NCBI RefSeq assembly: GCF_034314085.1
Contig: NZ_JAVIWI010000001.1
Location: forward strand, 1,302,001 to 1,366,000
From: Undibacterium sp. 5I1
GTDB lineage: Bacteria > Pseudomonadota > Gammaproteobacteria > Burkholderiales > Burkholderiaceae_D
Direction of reading: 5' to 3'
Length of the DNA stretch: 64,000 nt
The position numbers and the translations under genes were made by a program. Positions 45,699 to 55,886 of this stretch are shown here, piece by piece; position 1 is the first letter of the stretch; every line of letters begins with the position of its first letter. The notes under the pieces are model-generated. The model made no database searches, had not been told where the DNA came from, and saw only the letters and a list, made by a program, of their open reading frames with translations.

Positions 45699-48600
45699 TT
45701 AATGCAATGCGCGTAAGGTTGCTTTGATTTGTGCAACCCGTGCTGCCAAGTCTGGCATATTGGCAGTAATGCGCAATTTGTCCTGACCATTAATTTTAAT
45801 ATGCTTATTTTTTTGTACTAACTCGATAATCTTCATCGCATCAATCGGCGGTTTGGGTTCGAATTGCAAAGTGGCTGCTTCGGTATGTGCATCAATTTTG
45901 ATGATACCTAAAGGTTTGGCCGCGACACGCAGTCGGTGCGTTTCTAGCAAAGATTTGACCGGTTCTGGTAATTTACCAAAACGATCGATCATCTCTTCTT
46001 GCAAATTGTCGATGGCATCTTGTTTGGTGCAATTAGCAAGGCGCTTATAGATGGAGAGACGCTCATTCACATCACCACAGAAGTCGTTTGGCAATAGGGC
46101 AGGGATGTGCAGATTGATTTCTGTCGTGCTAGATAGTGGCGCTGCCAGATCTGGCTCTTTACCATTTTTGAGCGAGCGTACGGCCTCATTGAGCATGTCT
46201 GAGTAAAGCTGAAAGCCGATCTCATGCATTTCGCCAGACTGGTTATCGCCTAAGACTTCACCCGCACCGCGGATTTCTAAATCGTGCATTGCCAGATAAA
46301 ATCCGCTACCCAGTTCTTCCATCTGCTGAATCGCTTCCAGCCGGCGATCTGCTTGTTTGGTCAGGGTTTGTACGTCGTTCACCAGCAGGTAAGCATAAGC
46401 TTGATGATGTGAACGGCCCACACGTCCGCGCAGTTGATGCAGCTGTGCCAGACCAAATTTATCCGCTCTGTGCATGATGATGGTGTTCGCTGTTGGAACG
46501 TCGATACCAGTCTCAATAATCGTGGTGCAGAGCAAAATGTTATGGCGCTGGGCGACAAAATCACGCATGACTTTTTCTAGATCGCGCTCATGCATTTGAC
46601 CGTGAGCGACAACGACGCGTGCTTCTGGAATTAGCGTTTCCAGCATGGATTTTCGGTTTTGTATGGTATCGACTTCATTGTGCAGGAAATACACTTGTCC
46701 GCCGCGTTTTAGCTCGCGCAGGCAGGCCTCGCGTATGACAGAATCGTTCTCGCTACGCACAAAGGTTTTGATCGCTAGTCGTTTTTGCGGTGCCGTCGCG
46801 ATGATGGAGAAATCACGCAAGCCTTCCAGTGCCATGCCTAAAGTACGTGGAATTGGCGTAGCAGTCAGTGTCAATACATCGACTTCTGCGCGTAACGATT
46901 TAAGTGCTTCTTTCTGACGCACACCAAAGCGGTGTTCTTCGTCAATAATCACTAATCCCAGACGTGAAAACTTGACATCATTAGACAGTAATTTATGAGT
47001 GCCAATCACGATATCCAAAGTGCCGTCGCCCATGCCTTTAATTGCAAGAGCGATCTCTTTACCGGAGCGGAAACGCGACAATTCGGCGATTTTTACAGGC
47101 CAGTTAGCAAAACGATCGGCAAATGTCTGTGCATGCTGTTCCGCTAATAGCGTGGTCGGCGCAAGGATGGCGACTTGTTTGCCGCCCATGACCGCGACAA
47201 AGGCGGCACGTAAAGCGACTTCTGTTTTACCAAAACCAACGTCGCCGCAAATCAGTCTGTCCATTGGTTTGCCGGACGTCATATCGCCGATGACGGCGGT
47301 GATGGCAGCGGCCTGATCAACGGTTTCTTCAAAGCCAAAGCTGTCGGCAAAGGCTTCGTAATCTTTGTGTGAATACTCGAACGCATGGCCTTGGCGCAAA
47401 GCGCGGCGTGCGTAGAGGTTTAATAACTCTGCGGCAGTATCGCGAATTTGTTGCGCCGCTTTACGCTTGGCTTTTTCCCATTGACCAGAACCCAGACTAT
47501 GCAAAGGTGCATCATCGGGCGAAGCGCCGGAGTAGCGGGAGATGACATGCAACTGAGATACAGGTACATAAAGCTTAGTATCTTTGGCGTATTCCAGATG
47601 CAAAAACTCGGTTTCGCCTTCGCCCAGATCCATACTGATCAAGCCCATGTAGCGACCGATACCGTGATTGCTGTGTACCACCGGATCACCGATTTTGAGT
47701 TCGGACAAATCACGCACCATGTGCTCGACCTGAGTGACGGCTTCTTGCTTTTTGCGACCAATGCGCTTGCCTGATCCGGCGTATAACTCGGCTTCAGTGA
47801 TGAAGGCAACGCCATCGGCTAATATAAAGCCCGAATGCAAGGGCGCAACGCCCAGCATGAGTTTGTCGCTGCCTGTGATGAAGTCATCATAGCCTTCACA
47901 CAGCGTCAGGCGGATATCGTATTCATTGAAATATTGTTGCAGCGTCTCGCGTCGGCCCAAGGTTTCCGCGCAGATCATCACGCGTTTGTCTGTTTGTAGC
48001 AAAAAAGAGCGCAAATTGGTGAGCGGATCATCGGCGCGACGATTAACGGCAATATCGGGCAACAGACCAGAAATTTCTGAATTGGCCTTGGACGCAGCGT
48101 CACCAGTCGTTATCACCCAGCGCGACAATGACTTCAGCTCAGTAAAAAAATTCTCGTCACTTAAGAAAATCGATTCTGGCGGCAAGACTGGACGTTCTCG
48201 GTCGGATTTGAGAAATTGATAACGTGAGCGGGTATCTACCCAAAACCGCTGGATCGCTTCATCAATCTCACCAATCAGTGTGAAGTGCGTATGTTTTGGC
48301 AGATAGTCGAATAAGGTCGCACTTTCTTCAAAAAACAGCGGCAGATAATATTCAATCCCAGCAGACGCAATACCGTTGCCGATATCTTTGTACACCATGG
48401 AGCGCGAAGGGTCGCCTTCAAAGGTCTCACGCCAGCGACCACGGAACGCCGTGCGAGCCGCTTCGTCCATCGGAAATTCACGCCCTGGCAATAAACGCAC
48501 TTCACGCACCGGATACAAAGACCGCTGCGTGTCTGCATCAAAGGTACGGATGGTTTCGATGCTGTCACCGAATAAATCGAGTCGATACGGCAGGACCGAG

Positions 48601-49133
48601 CCCATAGGGAACAAATCGATCAAACCGCCGCGCACTGAGTATTCACCCGGCGACATCACTTGCGATACGTGGGTATAACCTGCCAGCGTTAACTGCGTTT
48701 TAAGCTTGGCTTCATTCAGGGTTTCGCCCTGTTTGAAGAAGAACGTATAAGCAGCTAAAAACGAGGGAGGCGCCATCCGCACCAGCGCTGTGGTAGCAGG
48801 TACCAGCAAGACATCACAATTACCAATTTGGATTTCATGCAGGGTCGATAATCGTTCCGACACCAGATCCTGGTGCGGCGAAAACGCATCGTAAGGCAAG
48901 GTCTCCCAATCAGGCAGCAAATGGCAGCGTAGCGTCGGCACAAACCAGGGGATTTCATCCAGAAGACGTTGCGCATCTGCCGGATTGGCGACCACCACGC
49001 TCAGCATGCGCTGCTGCGCTTTGAGTGCAATTGTCGCTTGCGCTAATGCATAAGCGTCGGCGGAACCATGTAATGTGGGAAGTACAAAGCGATTGCCCGC
49101 TTTCGGAAGCGACTTAACGAGATCAAATGACAT
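45699..49133 (-). CDS. mfd: Transcription-repair coupling factor
   Basis: A 1144-residue Mfd that removes RNA polymerase stalled at DNA lesions and recruits UvrA. The N-terminal UvrB-like region begins SLPKAGNRFVLPTLHGSADA. The polymerase-interaction domain near 475-560 includes VHSNHGIGRYMGLISMD. The translocase has Walker A GDVGFGKTEVALRAA near 629 and DEEHRFG near 729, then TATPIPRTLGMALEG and RVGRSHHQAYAYLL. The C-terminal D7 region is present. Length is normal (about 1150). It is divergent from ispD, with serB downstream. Confidence 0.97.
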   Translation of the reverse strand: MSFDLVKSLPKAGNRFVLPTLHGSADAYALAQATIALKAQQRMLSVVVANPADAQRLLDEIPWFVPTLRCHLLPDWETLPYDAFSPHQDLVSERLSTLHEIQIGNCDVLLVPATTALVRMAPPSFLAAYTFFFKQGETLNEAKLKTQLTLAGYTHVSQVMSPGEYSVRGGLIDLFPMGSVLPYRLDLFGDSIETIRTFDADTQRSLYPVREVRLLPGREFPMDEAARTAFRGRWRETFEGDPSRSMVYKDIGNGIASAGIEYYLPLFFEESATLFDYLPKHTHFTLIGEIDEAIQRFWVDTRSRYQFLKSDRERPVLPPESIFLSDENFFTELKSLSRWVITTGDAASKANSEISGLLPDIAVNRRADDPLTNLRSFLLQTDKRVMICAETLGRRETLQQYFNEYDIRLTLCEGYDDFITGSDKLMLGVAPLHSGFILADGVAFITEAELYAGSGKRIGRKKQEAVTQVEHMVRDLSELKIGDPVVHSNHGIGRYMGLISMDLGEGETEFLHLEYAKDTKLYVPVSQLHVISRYSGASPDDAPLHSLGSGQWEKAKRKAAQQIRDTAAELLNLYARRALRQGHAFEYSHKDYEAFADSFGFEETVDQAAAITAVIGDMTSGKPMDRLICGDVGFGKTEVALRAAFVAVMGGKQVAILAPTTLLAEQHAQTFADRFANWPVKIAELSRFRSGKEIALAIKGMGDGTLDIVIGTHKLLSNDVKFSRLGLVIIDEEHRFGVRQKEALKSLRAEVDVLTLTATPIPRTLGMALEGLRDFSIIATAPQKRLAIKTFVRSENDSVIREACLRELKRGGQVYFLHNEVDTIQNRKSMLETLIPEARVVVAHGQMHERDLEKVMRDFVAQRHNILLCTTIIETGIDVPTANTIIMHRADKFGLAQLHQLRGRVGRSHHQAYAYLLVNDVQTLTKQADRRLEAIQQMEELGSGFYLAMHDLEIRGAGEVLGDNQSGEMHEIGFQLYSDMLNEAVRSLKNGKEPDLAAPLSSTTEINLHIPALLPNDFCGDVNERLSIYKRLANCTKQDAIDNLQEEMIDRFGKLPEPVKSLLETHRLRVAAKPLGIIKIDAHTEAATLQFEPKPPIDAMKIIELVQKNKHIKINGQDKLRITANMPDLAARVAQIKATLRALH

Positions 49134-49326
49134 TGCGGAGTTGGTTGGCTATTCTGTGTGGCTGGGGGTATCGCACTATAAAATAGGAGCATGGTAACAA
49201 TTGATTAATATTGAAACTATTACTGTTCATGCCCGCAAATGCGTTTTGCCACCAAGATGTTGGAGGTTAAAATGTGTCTCAATTATAAACGAAGCTGAAC
49301 CAGCTTTTTTGGAGCATCCTGCTTTG

Positions 49327-50064
49327 ATGACATCTGTCCCGAAAATTACAACACCAACGGCTCCAGTGACTTACTTTGCGCTAATCCCCGCCGCAGGTAT
49401 TGGCGTCCGCATGGGTGGCGCTGTGCCTAAACAGTACCTGACCGTCGCCGGTCAAACCATTTTGCGTCACACGGTGCAGGCATTTTTGGCTTCACCGCCG
49501 ATCAGCCACACCTATGTAGTGGTCAGCGCGGAAGATGTTTATGTGGAAGAGGCGCTGGCCGGACTGGATAAGGTCAGCATCCTGCGCTGTGGCGGTGCGA
49601 CACGGCGTGAAACCGTGCGGAATGGACTCGATGCTATAGAGTCACATAACAAGCTCAATGGCAAAATCGGCGGACAAGATTGGGTACTGGTCCATGACGC
49701 GGCACGTCCGGGGTTGACGCCGGCTCTGATCAGCAAGTTGATTGAGCAAGTCGGCAACCATACAACCGGCGGTTTACTGGCGCTACCGGTGGTCGATACC
49801 GTCAAACGTGTGGCCAATGGCAAAGTCACGACGATTAGCCGAGACGGTTTGTGGCTGGCACAAACGCCGCAAATGTTTCGGCATGCTGCGCTGAGTGCTG
49901 CGTTAGATGCAAGCTTCCACGCCGCAGTCGAAATAACCGACGAATCCAGCGCGATGGAAGCTACCGGACAGGTTCCTATACTGGTAGAAGGACATGCCTG
50001 TAATCTGAAGGTGACCTTGCCGAGTGATCTGACTTTGCTTGAATCCTATCTGATTTCTTCTTAA
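49327..50064 (+). CDS. ispD: 2-C-methyl-D-erythritol 4-phosphate cytidylyltransferase
   Basis: A 245-residue enzyme of the MEP isoprenoid pathway, making CDP-methylerythritol from CTP. The CTP-binding loop is ALIPAAGIGVRMGGAVPKQY near residues 18-37. VHDAARPGLTP near 125 and the C-terminal TDESSAMEATG follow. The ATG at 49327 is preferred to an earlier in-frame start at 49201. ispF, the third-next enzyme in the pathway, follows after a repeat-containing gap. Confidence 0.95.
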   Translation: MTSVPKITTPTAPVTYFALIPAAGIGVRMGGAVPKQYLTVAGQTILRHTVQAFLASPPISHTYVVVSAEDVYVEEALAGLDKVSILRCGGATRRETVRNGLDAIESHNKLNGKIGGQDWVLVHDAARPGLTPALISKLIEQVGNHTTGGLLALPVVDTVKRVANGKVTTISRDGLWLAQTPQMFRHAALSAALDASFHAAVEITDESSAMEATGQVPILVEGHACNLKVTLPSDLTLLESYLISS

Positions 50065-50068
50065 AGCG

Positions 50069-50148
50069 TATATTTATACTGGGATGTAGTATTATTTATT
50101 GTCCATGTAATATATGGACATCAATGCCATTTTCTGCCTATACTCCCC
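50069..50148. repeat. Dispersed ~80-bp palindromic repeat, copy 4 of 5
   Basis: The central dyad TGTCCAT (50100-50106) / ATGGACA (50114-50120) is clear and the right end is TATACTCCCC (50139-50148). The left end reads GGGATGTAGTAT (50081-50092) with TATACT just outside. Compared with copies 1-3 it is in the opposite orientation. It lies between ispD and ispF. Confidence 0.78.
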
Positions 50149-50181
50149 ATAATTTGACATATTTTGTATTTTGAGAATGCT

Positions 50182-50712
50182 ATGACTGAACCATCGAACA
50201 GAATTGAAGCTTCCGCTGAAACACCTGCCTTTCCGCCATTCAGAATCGGCCAGGGATACGATTGCCATGCCTTAGTAACAGGGCGTAAATTGATTATTGG
50301 CGGTGTCGATATTCCACATACAACCGGTTTACTTGGGCATTCGGACGCGGATGTGTTGCTGCATGCAATTACGGATGCATTGTTTGGGTCAGCTGCTTTG
50401 GGAGATATTGGCCGCCATTTTCCAGATACCGACAAACAATTTGCCGGTGCGGATTCGCGCGTGCTCTTGCGTGAAGCGGTTGCACGTTTGCGCAAGGCCG
50501 GCTATCAGGTGGGCAATCTCGATGCGACCATCATCGCTCAAGCACCTAAAATGGCCCCTCACATACCCAGTATGGTTGCCAATATTGCCGCAGACTTACA
50601 AATCAGCATTGCCCAAGTCAATATCAAAGCAAAAACCAACGAGCGTCTTGGCTACCTTGGCAGGGAAGAGGGCATCGCCGCAGAGGCAGTGGTGCTGGTG
50701 TTTCGTAACTGA
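50182..50712 (+). CDS. ispF: 2-C-methyl-D-erythritol 2,4-cyclodiphosphate synthase
   Basis: A 176-residue trimeric zinc enzyme of the MEP pathway. Metal ligands are in [11 protein letters not shown] near residues 17-27 (D and H) and [19 protein letters not shown] near 49-67. Later [20 protein letters not shown] is the conserved C-terminal signature. The ATG at 50182 starts [10 protein letters not shown]; an earlier in-frame start at 50164 is possible. The first about 15 residues are a non-conserved extension. DUF4404 follows at 50756. Confidence 0.96.
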   Translation: MTEPSNRIEASAETPAFPPFRIGQGYDCHALVTGRKLIIGGVDIPHTTGLLGHSDADVLLHAITDALFGSAALGDIGRHFPDTDKQFAGADSRVLLREAVARLRKAGYQVGNLDATIIAQAPKMAPHIPSMVANIAADLQISIAQVNIKAKTNERLGYLGREEGIAAEAVVLVFRN

Positions 50713-50755
50713 CGGGACTACACTGAATAAAGAATCATTGACTGGAGAACAAAAA

Positions 50756-51064
50756 ATGGACAAACAAAACCTGAAAGATTTGCTGAAGCAATTACACGAA
50801 GGTTTGCAAGAAGGTGCAGGAACGGCCGGGCAAGAGGGCACACAAGTAGTGGATACGGCAGATGTCGAACTGAGATCGTTGTTAAAAGAACTCAGTAATG
50901 ATATTCATCATGTTTTAGATAAAGATGACAGCCCGGACGATCCGGTCTTTGCCGCCTTAAGCGAAAGATCGCAAGAACTATCAGCAAAATTTGCAGCGCA
51001 ACATCCTAAGCTGGAACCAGTCTTACGTGAGCTTGGTGGTATGTTAGAGAAAATTGGGATTTGA
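50756..51064 (+). CDS. DUF4404 family protein
   Basis: A 102-residue acidic, helical protein starting MDKQNLKDLLKQLHEGLQE, with GGAG 9 bases upstream. The end ELGGMLEKIGI matches the small DUF4404 family known in proteobacteria. It has no signal peptide or membrane segment. The heptad-like leucine spacing suggests a helical bundle. Function unknown. It may be co-transcribed with ispF; a strong terminator follows 34 bp later. Confidence 0.75.
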   Translation: MDKQNLKDLLKQLHEGLQEGAGTAGQEGTQVVDTADVELRSLLKELSNDIHHVLDKDDSPDDPVFAALSERSQELSAKFAAQHPKLEPVLRELGGMLEKIGI

Positions 51065-51098
51065 TTTTTAACATCTGATTTTTGAAGTGAGTAAAAAT

Positions 51099-51127
51099 AA
51101 AAAGCCCGAAGTCAATTCGGGCTTTTT
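51099..51127. terminator. Bidirectional rho-independent terminator
   Basis: AAAAAGCCCGAA (51099-51110) pairs with TTCGGGCTTTTT (51116-51127) around a 5-base loop. It separates ispF/DUF4404 from the convergent DedA gene. Confidence 0.93.
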
Positions 51128-51213
51128 ATTTGGGTATCGACATAAAGCGATGCTGATATCCGTAATCTGTCGCTGCCATTTTCTATCACTGGCATCGCTC
51201 ATTTTTTACAGAG

Positions 51214-51861
51214 TTAAGTGACAGATCCGTTGTTTTTAATGAACTTCCATAATCCGCCAATCACCAGCGAACCAACTCCTGCACCAACGCCCAGTAAAAC
51301 AATCGCGTTAAGATGATTGTGAATCAATGGGATATTGCCAAAAAAGTACCCACCCAGCACCAACGAAATGACCCAGATCGCAGCACCTGCAATATTAAAT
51401 AGTTGAAATTTAGAAAAAGTCATATTTGAAACGCCGGCAATGAACGGTGCAAAGGTACGAACCACAGCAATGAACGGCGACATGATGAAGGTAACTCCGC
51501 CATGATTCTCATAAAACGTATGAGTTTTTTGCAGCGCGGAACGATTGAGCCATTTATAATTTTTGGCAAATACTTTCTGTCCGATCGCATGACCGATCCA
51601 GTAGTTGATTGTGCTGCCAGTAACAGCGGCGATAAATAATAGTGGTATCAGTACGCCAGCATGCAATGTGCCGGTAGCGCAAAACGTGCCGCTGATGAAG
51701 AGTAAAGGGTCTCCCGGAAGAAAAAATAACGGTAGTACCGCCATTTCTAAAAATACGATGGCAAATATGACGCCATATACCAGTGCGCCATATTGATCGC
51801 TAATGGCTCCGAGGTAATGATCAAAGTGCAAGACGAGGTCGCTCAATTGCGTGAAGTTCAT
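51214..51861 (-). CDS. DedA family membrane protein
   Basis: A 215-residue polytopic protein of the DedA (VTT/SNARE-associated) family. It shows the acidic-proline segment FLEMAVLPLFFLPGDPLLFISG near residues 37-58 and NYWIGHAIGQKVFAK near 86, with AVVRTFAPFIAGVSNMTFSK near 129 carrying the conserved arginine. About four hydrophobic segments are present. Recent work on the family points to lipid scrambling or undecaprenyl-phosphate flipping; some members affect membrane potential. It is alone and convergent to DUF4404. Confidence 0.93.
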   Translation of the reverse strand: MNFTQLSDLVLHFDHYLGAISDQYGALVYGVIFAIVFLEMAVLPLFFLPGDPLLFISGTFCATGTLHAGVLIPLLFIAAVTGSTINYWIGHAIGQKVFAKNYKWLNRSALQKTHTFYENHGGVTFIMSPFIAVVRTFAPFIAGVSNMTFSKFQLFNIAGAAIWVISLVLGGYFFGNIPLIHNHLNAIVLLGVGAGVGSLVIGGLWKFIKNNGSVT

Positions 51862-52004
51862 TTTTTCCTCAAATTTAATTATTCTGAATCAAGCTAAGTC
51901 ACTCAGATCACTCAGACTTAATGTTATTTCATCTTACTCACAATATTTTATGTAATCCCTTTTGTCCATATCCAATTGATCATGACCATCAATACAAGGG
52001 ATAT

Positions 52005-52028
52005 TAAGTAACTGAATAAGTGACTGAA
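52005..52028. repeat. Short tandem repeat before the chemoreceptor gene
   Basis: TAAGTAACTGAA (52005-52016) is followed by TAAGTGACTGAA (52017-52028). A second pair of TCACTCAGA units lies nearby at about 51899-51915. The repeats sit in the divergent region between DedA and the chemoreceptor and may be regulator sites. Confidence 0.6.
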
Positions 52029-52089
52029 TTAAGTTATCCTGAGTGCATAACGATCATTTAATTTATTACAATTTCTGAGGGGAATTTGA

Positions 52090-53973
52090 ATGGCTTCTTT
52101 ATCTCTGCGTAACAAGCTCATTGCTATTTGCGTTTCTATCGTGATGCTGGGGATGTTTTCTATCGTTCTGGCTAATTTCTTCACTACCAAGTCGCGCATG
52201 TTGGAGTCGTTGAATAGTCAGATGGCTCAGCTCTCGCAGAATAATGCGACAACGATTGCAGAGTGGGTCAGGTCACAAAAAACAGTCGTCTCCTCGATCA
52301 AGCTCGCAGTCGATGCTCCCGATCCTATTCCTGCCTTGAAAGCCGCACAACAGGCTGGTGGTTTTGATCTTTCCTATATCGGCTATGCCGATAAACATCA
52401 TGCTTTTTCGGAGCAACGGACTCGCGCTGCAGACTACGATCCGACTGCCCGTCCGTGGTACATCAAGGCCGCTCAGATCAACGGTCCTGTTGTGACATCT
52501 CCTTATACCAGCGCTAGCACCGCTAAATTATTGGTGACTTTTGCCGAGGCAATCGGATCGCCAGGTCAAGTATCCGCCGTCGTGGCATCGGACGTATTGC
52601 TAGATTCGGTTGTCAGCAATGTGAAGGCAATTAAGCCGACGCCAAATAGTTTTGCGTTCTTGGTTGATAAGACTAAAGGCAATATCATCGCCCATCCTAA
52701 CCAGGACTTGATGCTAAAACCCTTGGCAGACATGGATCCTTCACTATCGGTCAAACGTCTGGATGAAATCAATACATCAAAAGGAAGTAGTGAAGTCAGT
52801 TTTGGCGGTCGTCAGGATCTATTATATGTAACGCAGATCGCGGGCACCGATTGGTTGCTGGCGATTGCGCTGGATAAGTCCGAGGCGACACAGGTACTGA
52901 GCGCATTGCTGGTTTCTTCTGCAGTAACAGCGATTGTATTGACCGTATTAGCGGTGTTGCTGTTGACCGTCTTGGTGTCCCAATCACTCAAACGAATGGC
53001 GTTGGTGCGCGACGCAATGACTGAGATAGCCTCGGGTGATGGCGATTTGACTCGCCGTCTTGATACCGAAGGAGGGGATGAACTGGCGCAAATTTCAAAT
53101 GCGTTCAACCGTTTTGTTGATAAGATCGAATCGGTCTTAATCGAGATACGGACGGCCAGTGAATCAGTCAAAGGCGCATCAGGCGAGATTGCTGCTGGCA
53201 ATGCCGATTTGTCTTCGCGTACCGAAGCGCAGGCCGGCTCATTGGAAGAAACCGCCAGCACGATGGAAGAGTTGACCTCAACAGTCAAAATCAATGCCGA
53301 GAATGCCCATCAAGCAAATAAACTTGCCGTATCTGCCTCAGATGTTGCTGCCTCTGGTGGTAAGGTCGTGGCGCGCGTCGTGGAGACCATGGGTTCTATT
53401 AAAGATAGCTCACGTAAGGTTGTCGATATTATTGGCGTCATTGATGGCATTGCGTTTCAAACCAATATTCTGGCGCTGAATGCTGCGGTTGAAGCGGCTC
53501 GTGCCGGTGAACAGGGGCGTGGCTTTGCGGTAGTCGCGTCCGAGGTGCGCAATCTGGCACAACGATCTGCCGGTGCAGCAAAAGAAATCAAAGCGTTGAT
53601 TGGCGATTCGGTGGATAAGGTGGATGTCGGAAGTGCGCTGGTGGATGAAGCTGGCAAAACGATGCAAGAGATTGTGTCGTCTATTCAACGCGTGGCTGAC
53701 ATCATGAACGAGATTACCGCAGCTAGCCAAGAGCAAAGCACCGGCATTGAAGAGGTTAACGGTGCGATCACCCATATGGACGATATGACGCAGCAAAATG
53801 CCGCCTTGGTAGAGCAAGCGGCGGCGGCGGCACAGAGTCTGCAAGAGCAGGCGGTCAATTTATCGAAAACAGTTGCCGTTTTTAAGCTGGGTAGCAATGA
53901 GGTTGTAAAACGTGTGGAAACACAGAGTAAATTAAATAGTAATAAAAGCAAGCAACAGCTGCTGATCAAGTAG
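52090..53973 (+). CDS. Methyl-accepting chemotaxis protein with Cache sensor
   Basis: A 627-residue chemoreceptor. TM1 is at about 8-30, a periplasmic Cache-type sensor at about 35-270 ([25 protein letters not shown]-like repeats), TM2 at about 275-303, HAMP at about 303-355 and a signalling domain to about 600. The conserved tip is [20 protein letters not shown], residues about 452-471. [20 protein letters not shown] is typical of double-Cache sensors that bind amino acids or organic acids. A strong ribosome site (GAGGGG) precedes the ATG. Adjacent exported esterase genes may produce its attractant; that link is only suggested by position. Confidence 0.94.
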   Translation: MASLSLRNKLIAICVSIVMLGMFSIVLANFFTTKSRMLESLNSQMAQLSQNNATTIAEWVRSQKTVVSSIKLAVDAPDPIPALKAAQQAGGFDLSYIGYADKHHAFSEQRTRAADYDPTARPWYIKAAQINGPVVTSPYTSASTAKLLVTFAEAIGSPGQVSAVVASDVLLDSVVSNVKAIKPTPNSFAFLVDKTKGNIIAHPNQDLMLKPLADMDPSLSVKRLDEINTSKGSSEVSFGGRQDLLYVTQIAGTDWLLAIALDKSEATQVLSALLVSSAVTAIVLTVLAVLLLTVLVSQSLKRMALVRDAMTEIASGDGDLTRRLDTEGGDELAQISNAFNRFVDKIESVLIEIRTASESVKGASGEIAAGNADLSSRTEAQAGSLEETASTMEELTSTVKINAENAHQANKLAVSASDVAASGGKVVARVVETMGSIKDSSRKVVDIIGVIDGIAFQTNILALNAAVEAARAGEQGRGFAVVASEVRNLAQRSAGAAKEIKALIGDSVDKVDVGSALVDEAGKTMQEIVSSIQRVADIMNEITAASQEQSTGIEEVNGAITHMDDMTQQNAALVEQAAAAAQSLQEQAVNLSKTVAVFKLGSNEVVKRVETQSKLNSNKSKQQLLIK

Positions 53974-53975
53974 GT

Positions 53976-54009
53976 TTGATTACGTTCTCAACAATGAGAA
54001 CGTAATCAA
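53976..54009. terminator. Perfect 15-bp hairpin after the chemoreceptor gene
   Basis: TTGATTACGTTCTCA (53976-53990) pairs perfectly with TGAGAACGTAATCAA (53995-54009) around ACAA. It begins 3 bp after the stop codon. There is no T-run, so it may stall or protect the 3' end of the mRNA, or be a factor-dependent terminator. Confidence 0.6.
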
Positions 54010-54100
54010 CGCAGTAAAATTTGATAGTCAAGTTGACAGGCAATATAACCTGCAAATAAATTAAAAAATAAACCTAAAAAAAATCTAATTGGAGTGAGAC

Positions 54101-55825
54101 ATGAACATGAAATTGCGACCTGATCGAAAGGTATTACTTGTTTCGCTAATGTTGCTTAGTGCTGGCATCGCCGGTTGTGGAGAAATGCAACCGCGTGCAT
54201 CAGATTCTGGTGCTCCGGTTGTTATCGCCAAGCCGATCAGCTGCGCAGAATTGGGCGCGATGACAGTTTTACCCAAATCGATCTCGTTGCCAACAACGGG
54301 GGCCGTGATCACCAGTGTGATGACGATTGCGGCAGCCGGTTCCGGTGCAACGGCAGTTGGCGAATATTGTAAAGTCATCGGCGCGATTAATCCGGTGGAT
54401 TCCACTGCACCACAGATTAAATTTCAGTTAAATCTGCCGACGGCCTGGAACAACAAGGCCATGATGTTTGGTGGTGGGGGCTATAACGGCACTATTGCTA
54501 CAGGTCTCGGTAATGTGCCAGCGGGACCAGTAGATAAATTGTTGCCCTTAGGACGTGGCTATGCAACATATGGCAGTGACTCTGGTCATCAAGCGTATGC
54601 GAATGGAAGTCGTGATGGCACGTTTGGAGCCAATGACGAGGCGTTAAAGAATTTCTCCAGCGATGCACTGAAAAAAACGCACGATGTTGCAACCTACTTA
54701 ATTCAACAACGATACGGGGTGGCACCAGCAAAAACGTATTTTGCTGGTGGATCTACCGGTGGTCGAGAAGCACTCATCGCCGTAACCAATTGGCCTAAAG
54801 ACTTTGATGGTGCGATTGTTCTGTATCCCGCCTGGAATGCTGCGAGTCTAGATTTGCAGTTTGGGCGTATCACCCGAGAGCTCGCCAAGCCTGGCGCCTA
54901 TTCCAATCGAGTCAAACGGAAAGTGCTGTATGACGCTGCGATGGCAGCTTGCGATAATCTGGACGGGGTTGCTGACGGCTTGATTAGCAATATCGCCGCT
55001 TGTAACGTGACGTTTAATCCTGCGGTCGTGCGTTGCGTCGGAGGCGCTGATACGGGCGACACTTGCTTATCGGATGCGCAGATCGCCGCATTTAATGTTG
55101 TCAATACTCCGCTGACACTGAATTACAGATTGGCAACAGGCGAAACACAGTACCCTGGCTTTAATACTTGGGGCACAGACTTCGGCATACCTAACAAAAG
55201 TCCGCTACAACCGACCGTCCTGACCTTAGCCTATGGTACCGAGCAACCTGCCAACCCTATGCCGCTAGTGACCGCCAGCACAAGCCCACCTTACGGAAGT
55301 ACCTTCTGGGATCAATGGGTGAAGTATTTCGTCACTCGTGACGCTAGTTTTAACAGCTTGCTATTCGATCCGCAAAATCCGGGCGCTTACCAGTCACGCG
55401 TGATCGCACTAACTACAATTCAAGATGTGACTCAATTTGATCTCTCGGCATTTAGAGCTAGGGGCGGAAAAATATTGATGGCACATGGGATGGCAGACGC
55501 ATTAGTTAGCACCAGAGCCACCGAGCAATACTATGAGCATGTGAAACAAGTCATGGGTACAACAAAGGTCGATAGCTTCATGCGTTATTACGAAATTCCA
55601 GGTTATGGTCATGCTGTCAGTAGTGTCTTCAATGCCTCATGGGATTCATTAACCACACTGGAGAACTGGGTTGAACACAACACACCACCATCACCGCAAA
55701 TAGTCGCTGACAGTGCCGGCGTACCGGGCCGTACCCGGCCCTTGTGCGAGTATCCCAGCTGGCCAAAATATGCAGGGCAGGGTGATATGAATTTGGCGAC
55801 AAACTATGTTTGTTCGGTCAAGTAG
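54101..55825 (+). CDS. Tannase/feruloyl esterase family lipoprotein
   Basis: A 574-residue alpha/beta hydrolase of the tannase/feruloyl esterase family. The N-terminus MNMKLRPDRKVLLVSLMLLS then AGIAGC gives a lipobox, so the enzyme is likely membrane-anchored and exported. The catalytic serine is in AGGSTGGREALI near 215-226; the C-terminal YEIPGYGHAVSSVFNAS supplies the histidine near 507, with several cysteines as expected. The family cleaves esters of gallic or ferulic acid, or similar aromatic esters. An exported MBL-fold enzyme follows. Confidence 0.9.
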   Translation: MNMKLRPDRKVLLVSLMLLSAGIAGCGEMQPRASDSGAPVVIAKPISCAELGAMTVLPKSISLPTTGAVITSVMTIAAAGSGATAVGEYCKVIGAINPVDSTAPQIKFQLNLPTAWNNKAMMFGGGGYNGTIATGLGNVPAGPVDKLLPLGRGYATYGSDSGHQAYANGSRDGTFGANDEALKNFSSDALKKTHDVATYLIQQRYGVAPAKTYFAGGSTGGREALIAVTNWPKDFDGAIVLYPAWNAASLDLQFGRITRELAKPGAYSNRVKRKVLYDAAMAACDNLDGVADGLISNIAACNVTFNPAVVRCVGGADTGDTCLSDAQIAAFNVVNTPLTLNYRLATGETQYPGFNTWGTDFGIPNKSPLQPTVLTLAYGTEQPANPMPLVTASTSPPYGSTFWDQWVKYFVTRDASFNSLLFDPQNPGAYQSRVIALTTIQDVTQFDLSAFRARGGKILMAHGMADALVSTRATEQYYEHVKQVMGTTKVDSFMRYYEIPGYGHAVSSVFNASWDSLTTLENWVEHNTPPSPQIVADSAGVPGRTRPLCEYPSWPKYAGQGDMNLATNYVCSVK

Positions 55826-55886
55826 GGCAGGAATCGAACACCAAATCATGTTGAACATATTTTAATGTCGAATCTGGAGAAAGATA

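Noticed and set aside
50297..51064. 255-residue open frame covering ispF and DUF4404
   Set aside because: Its first part is out of frame with ispF. Only the last 102 codons from the ATG at 50756 are coding.
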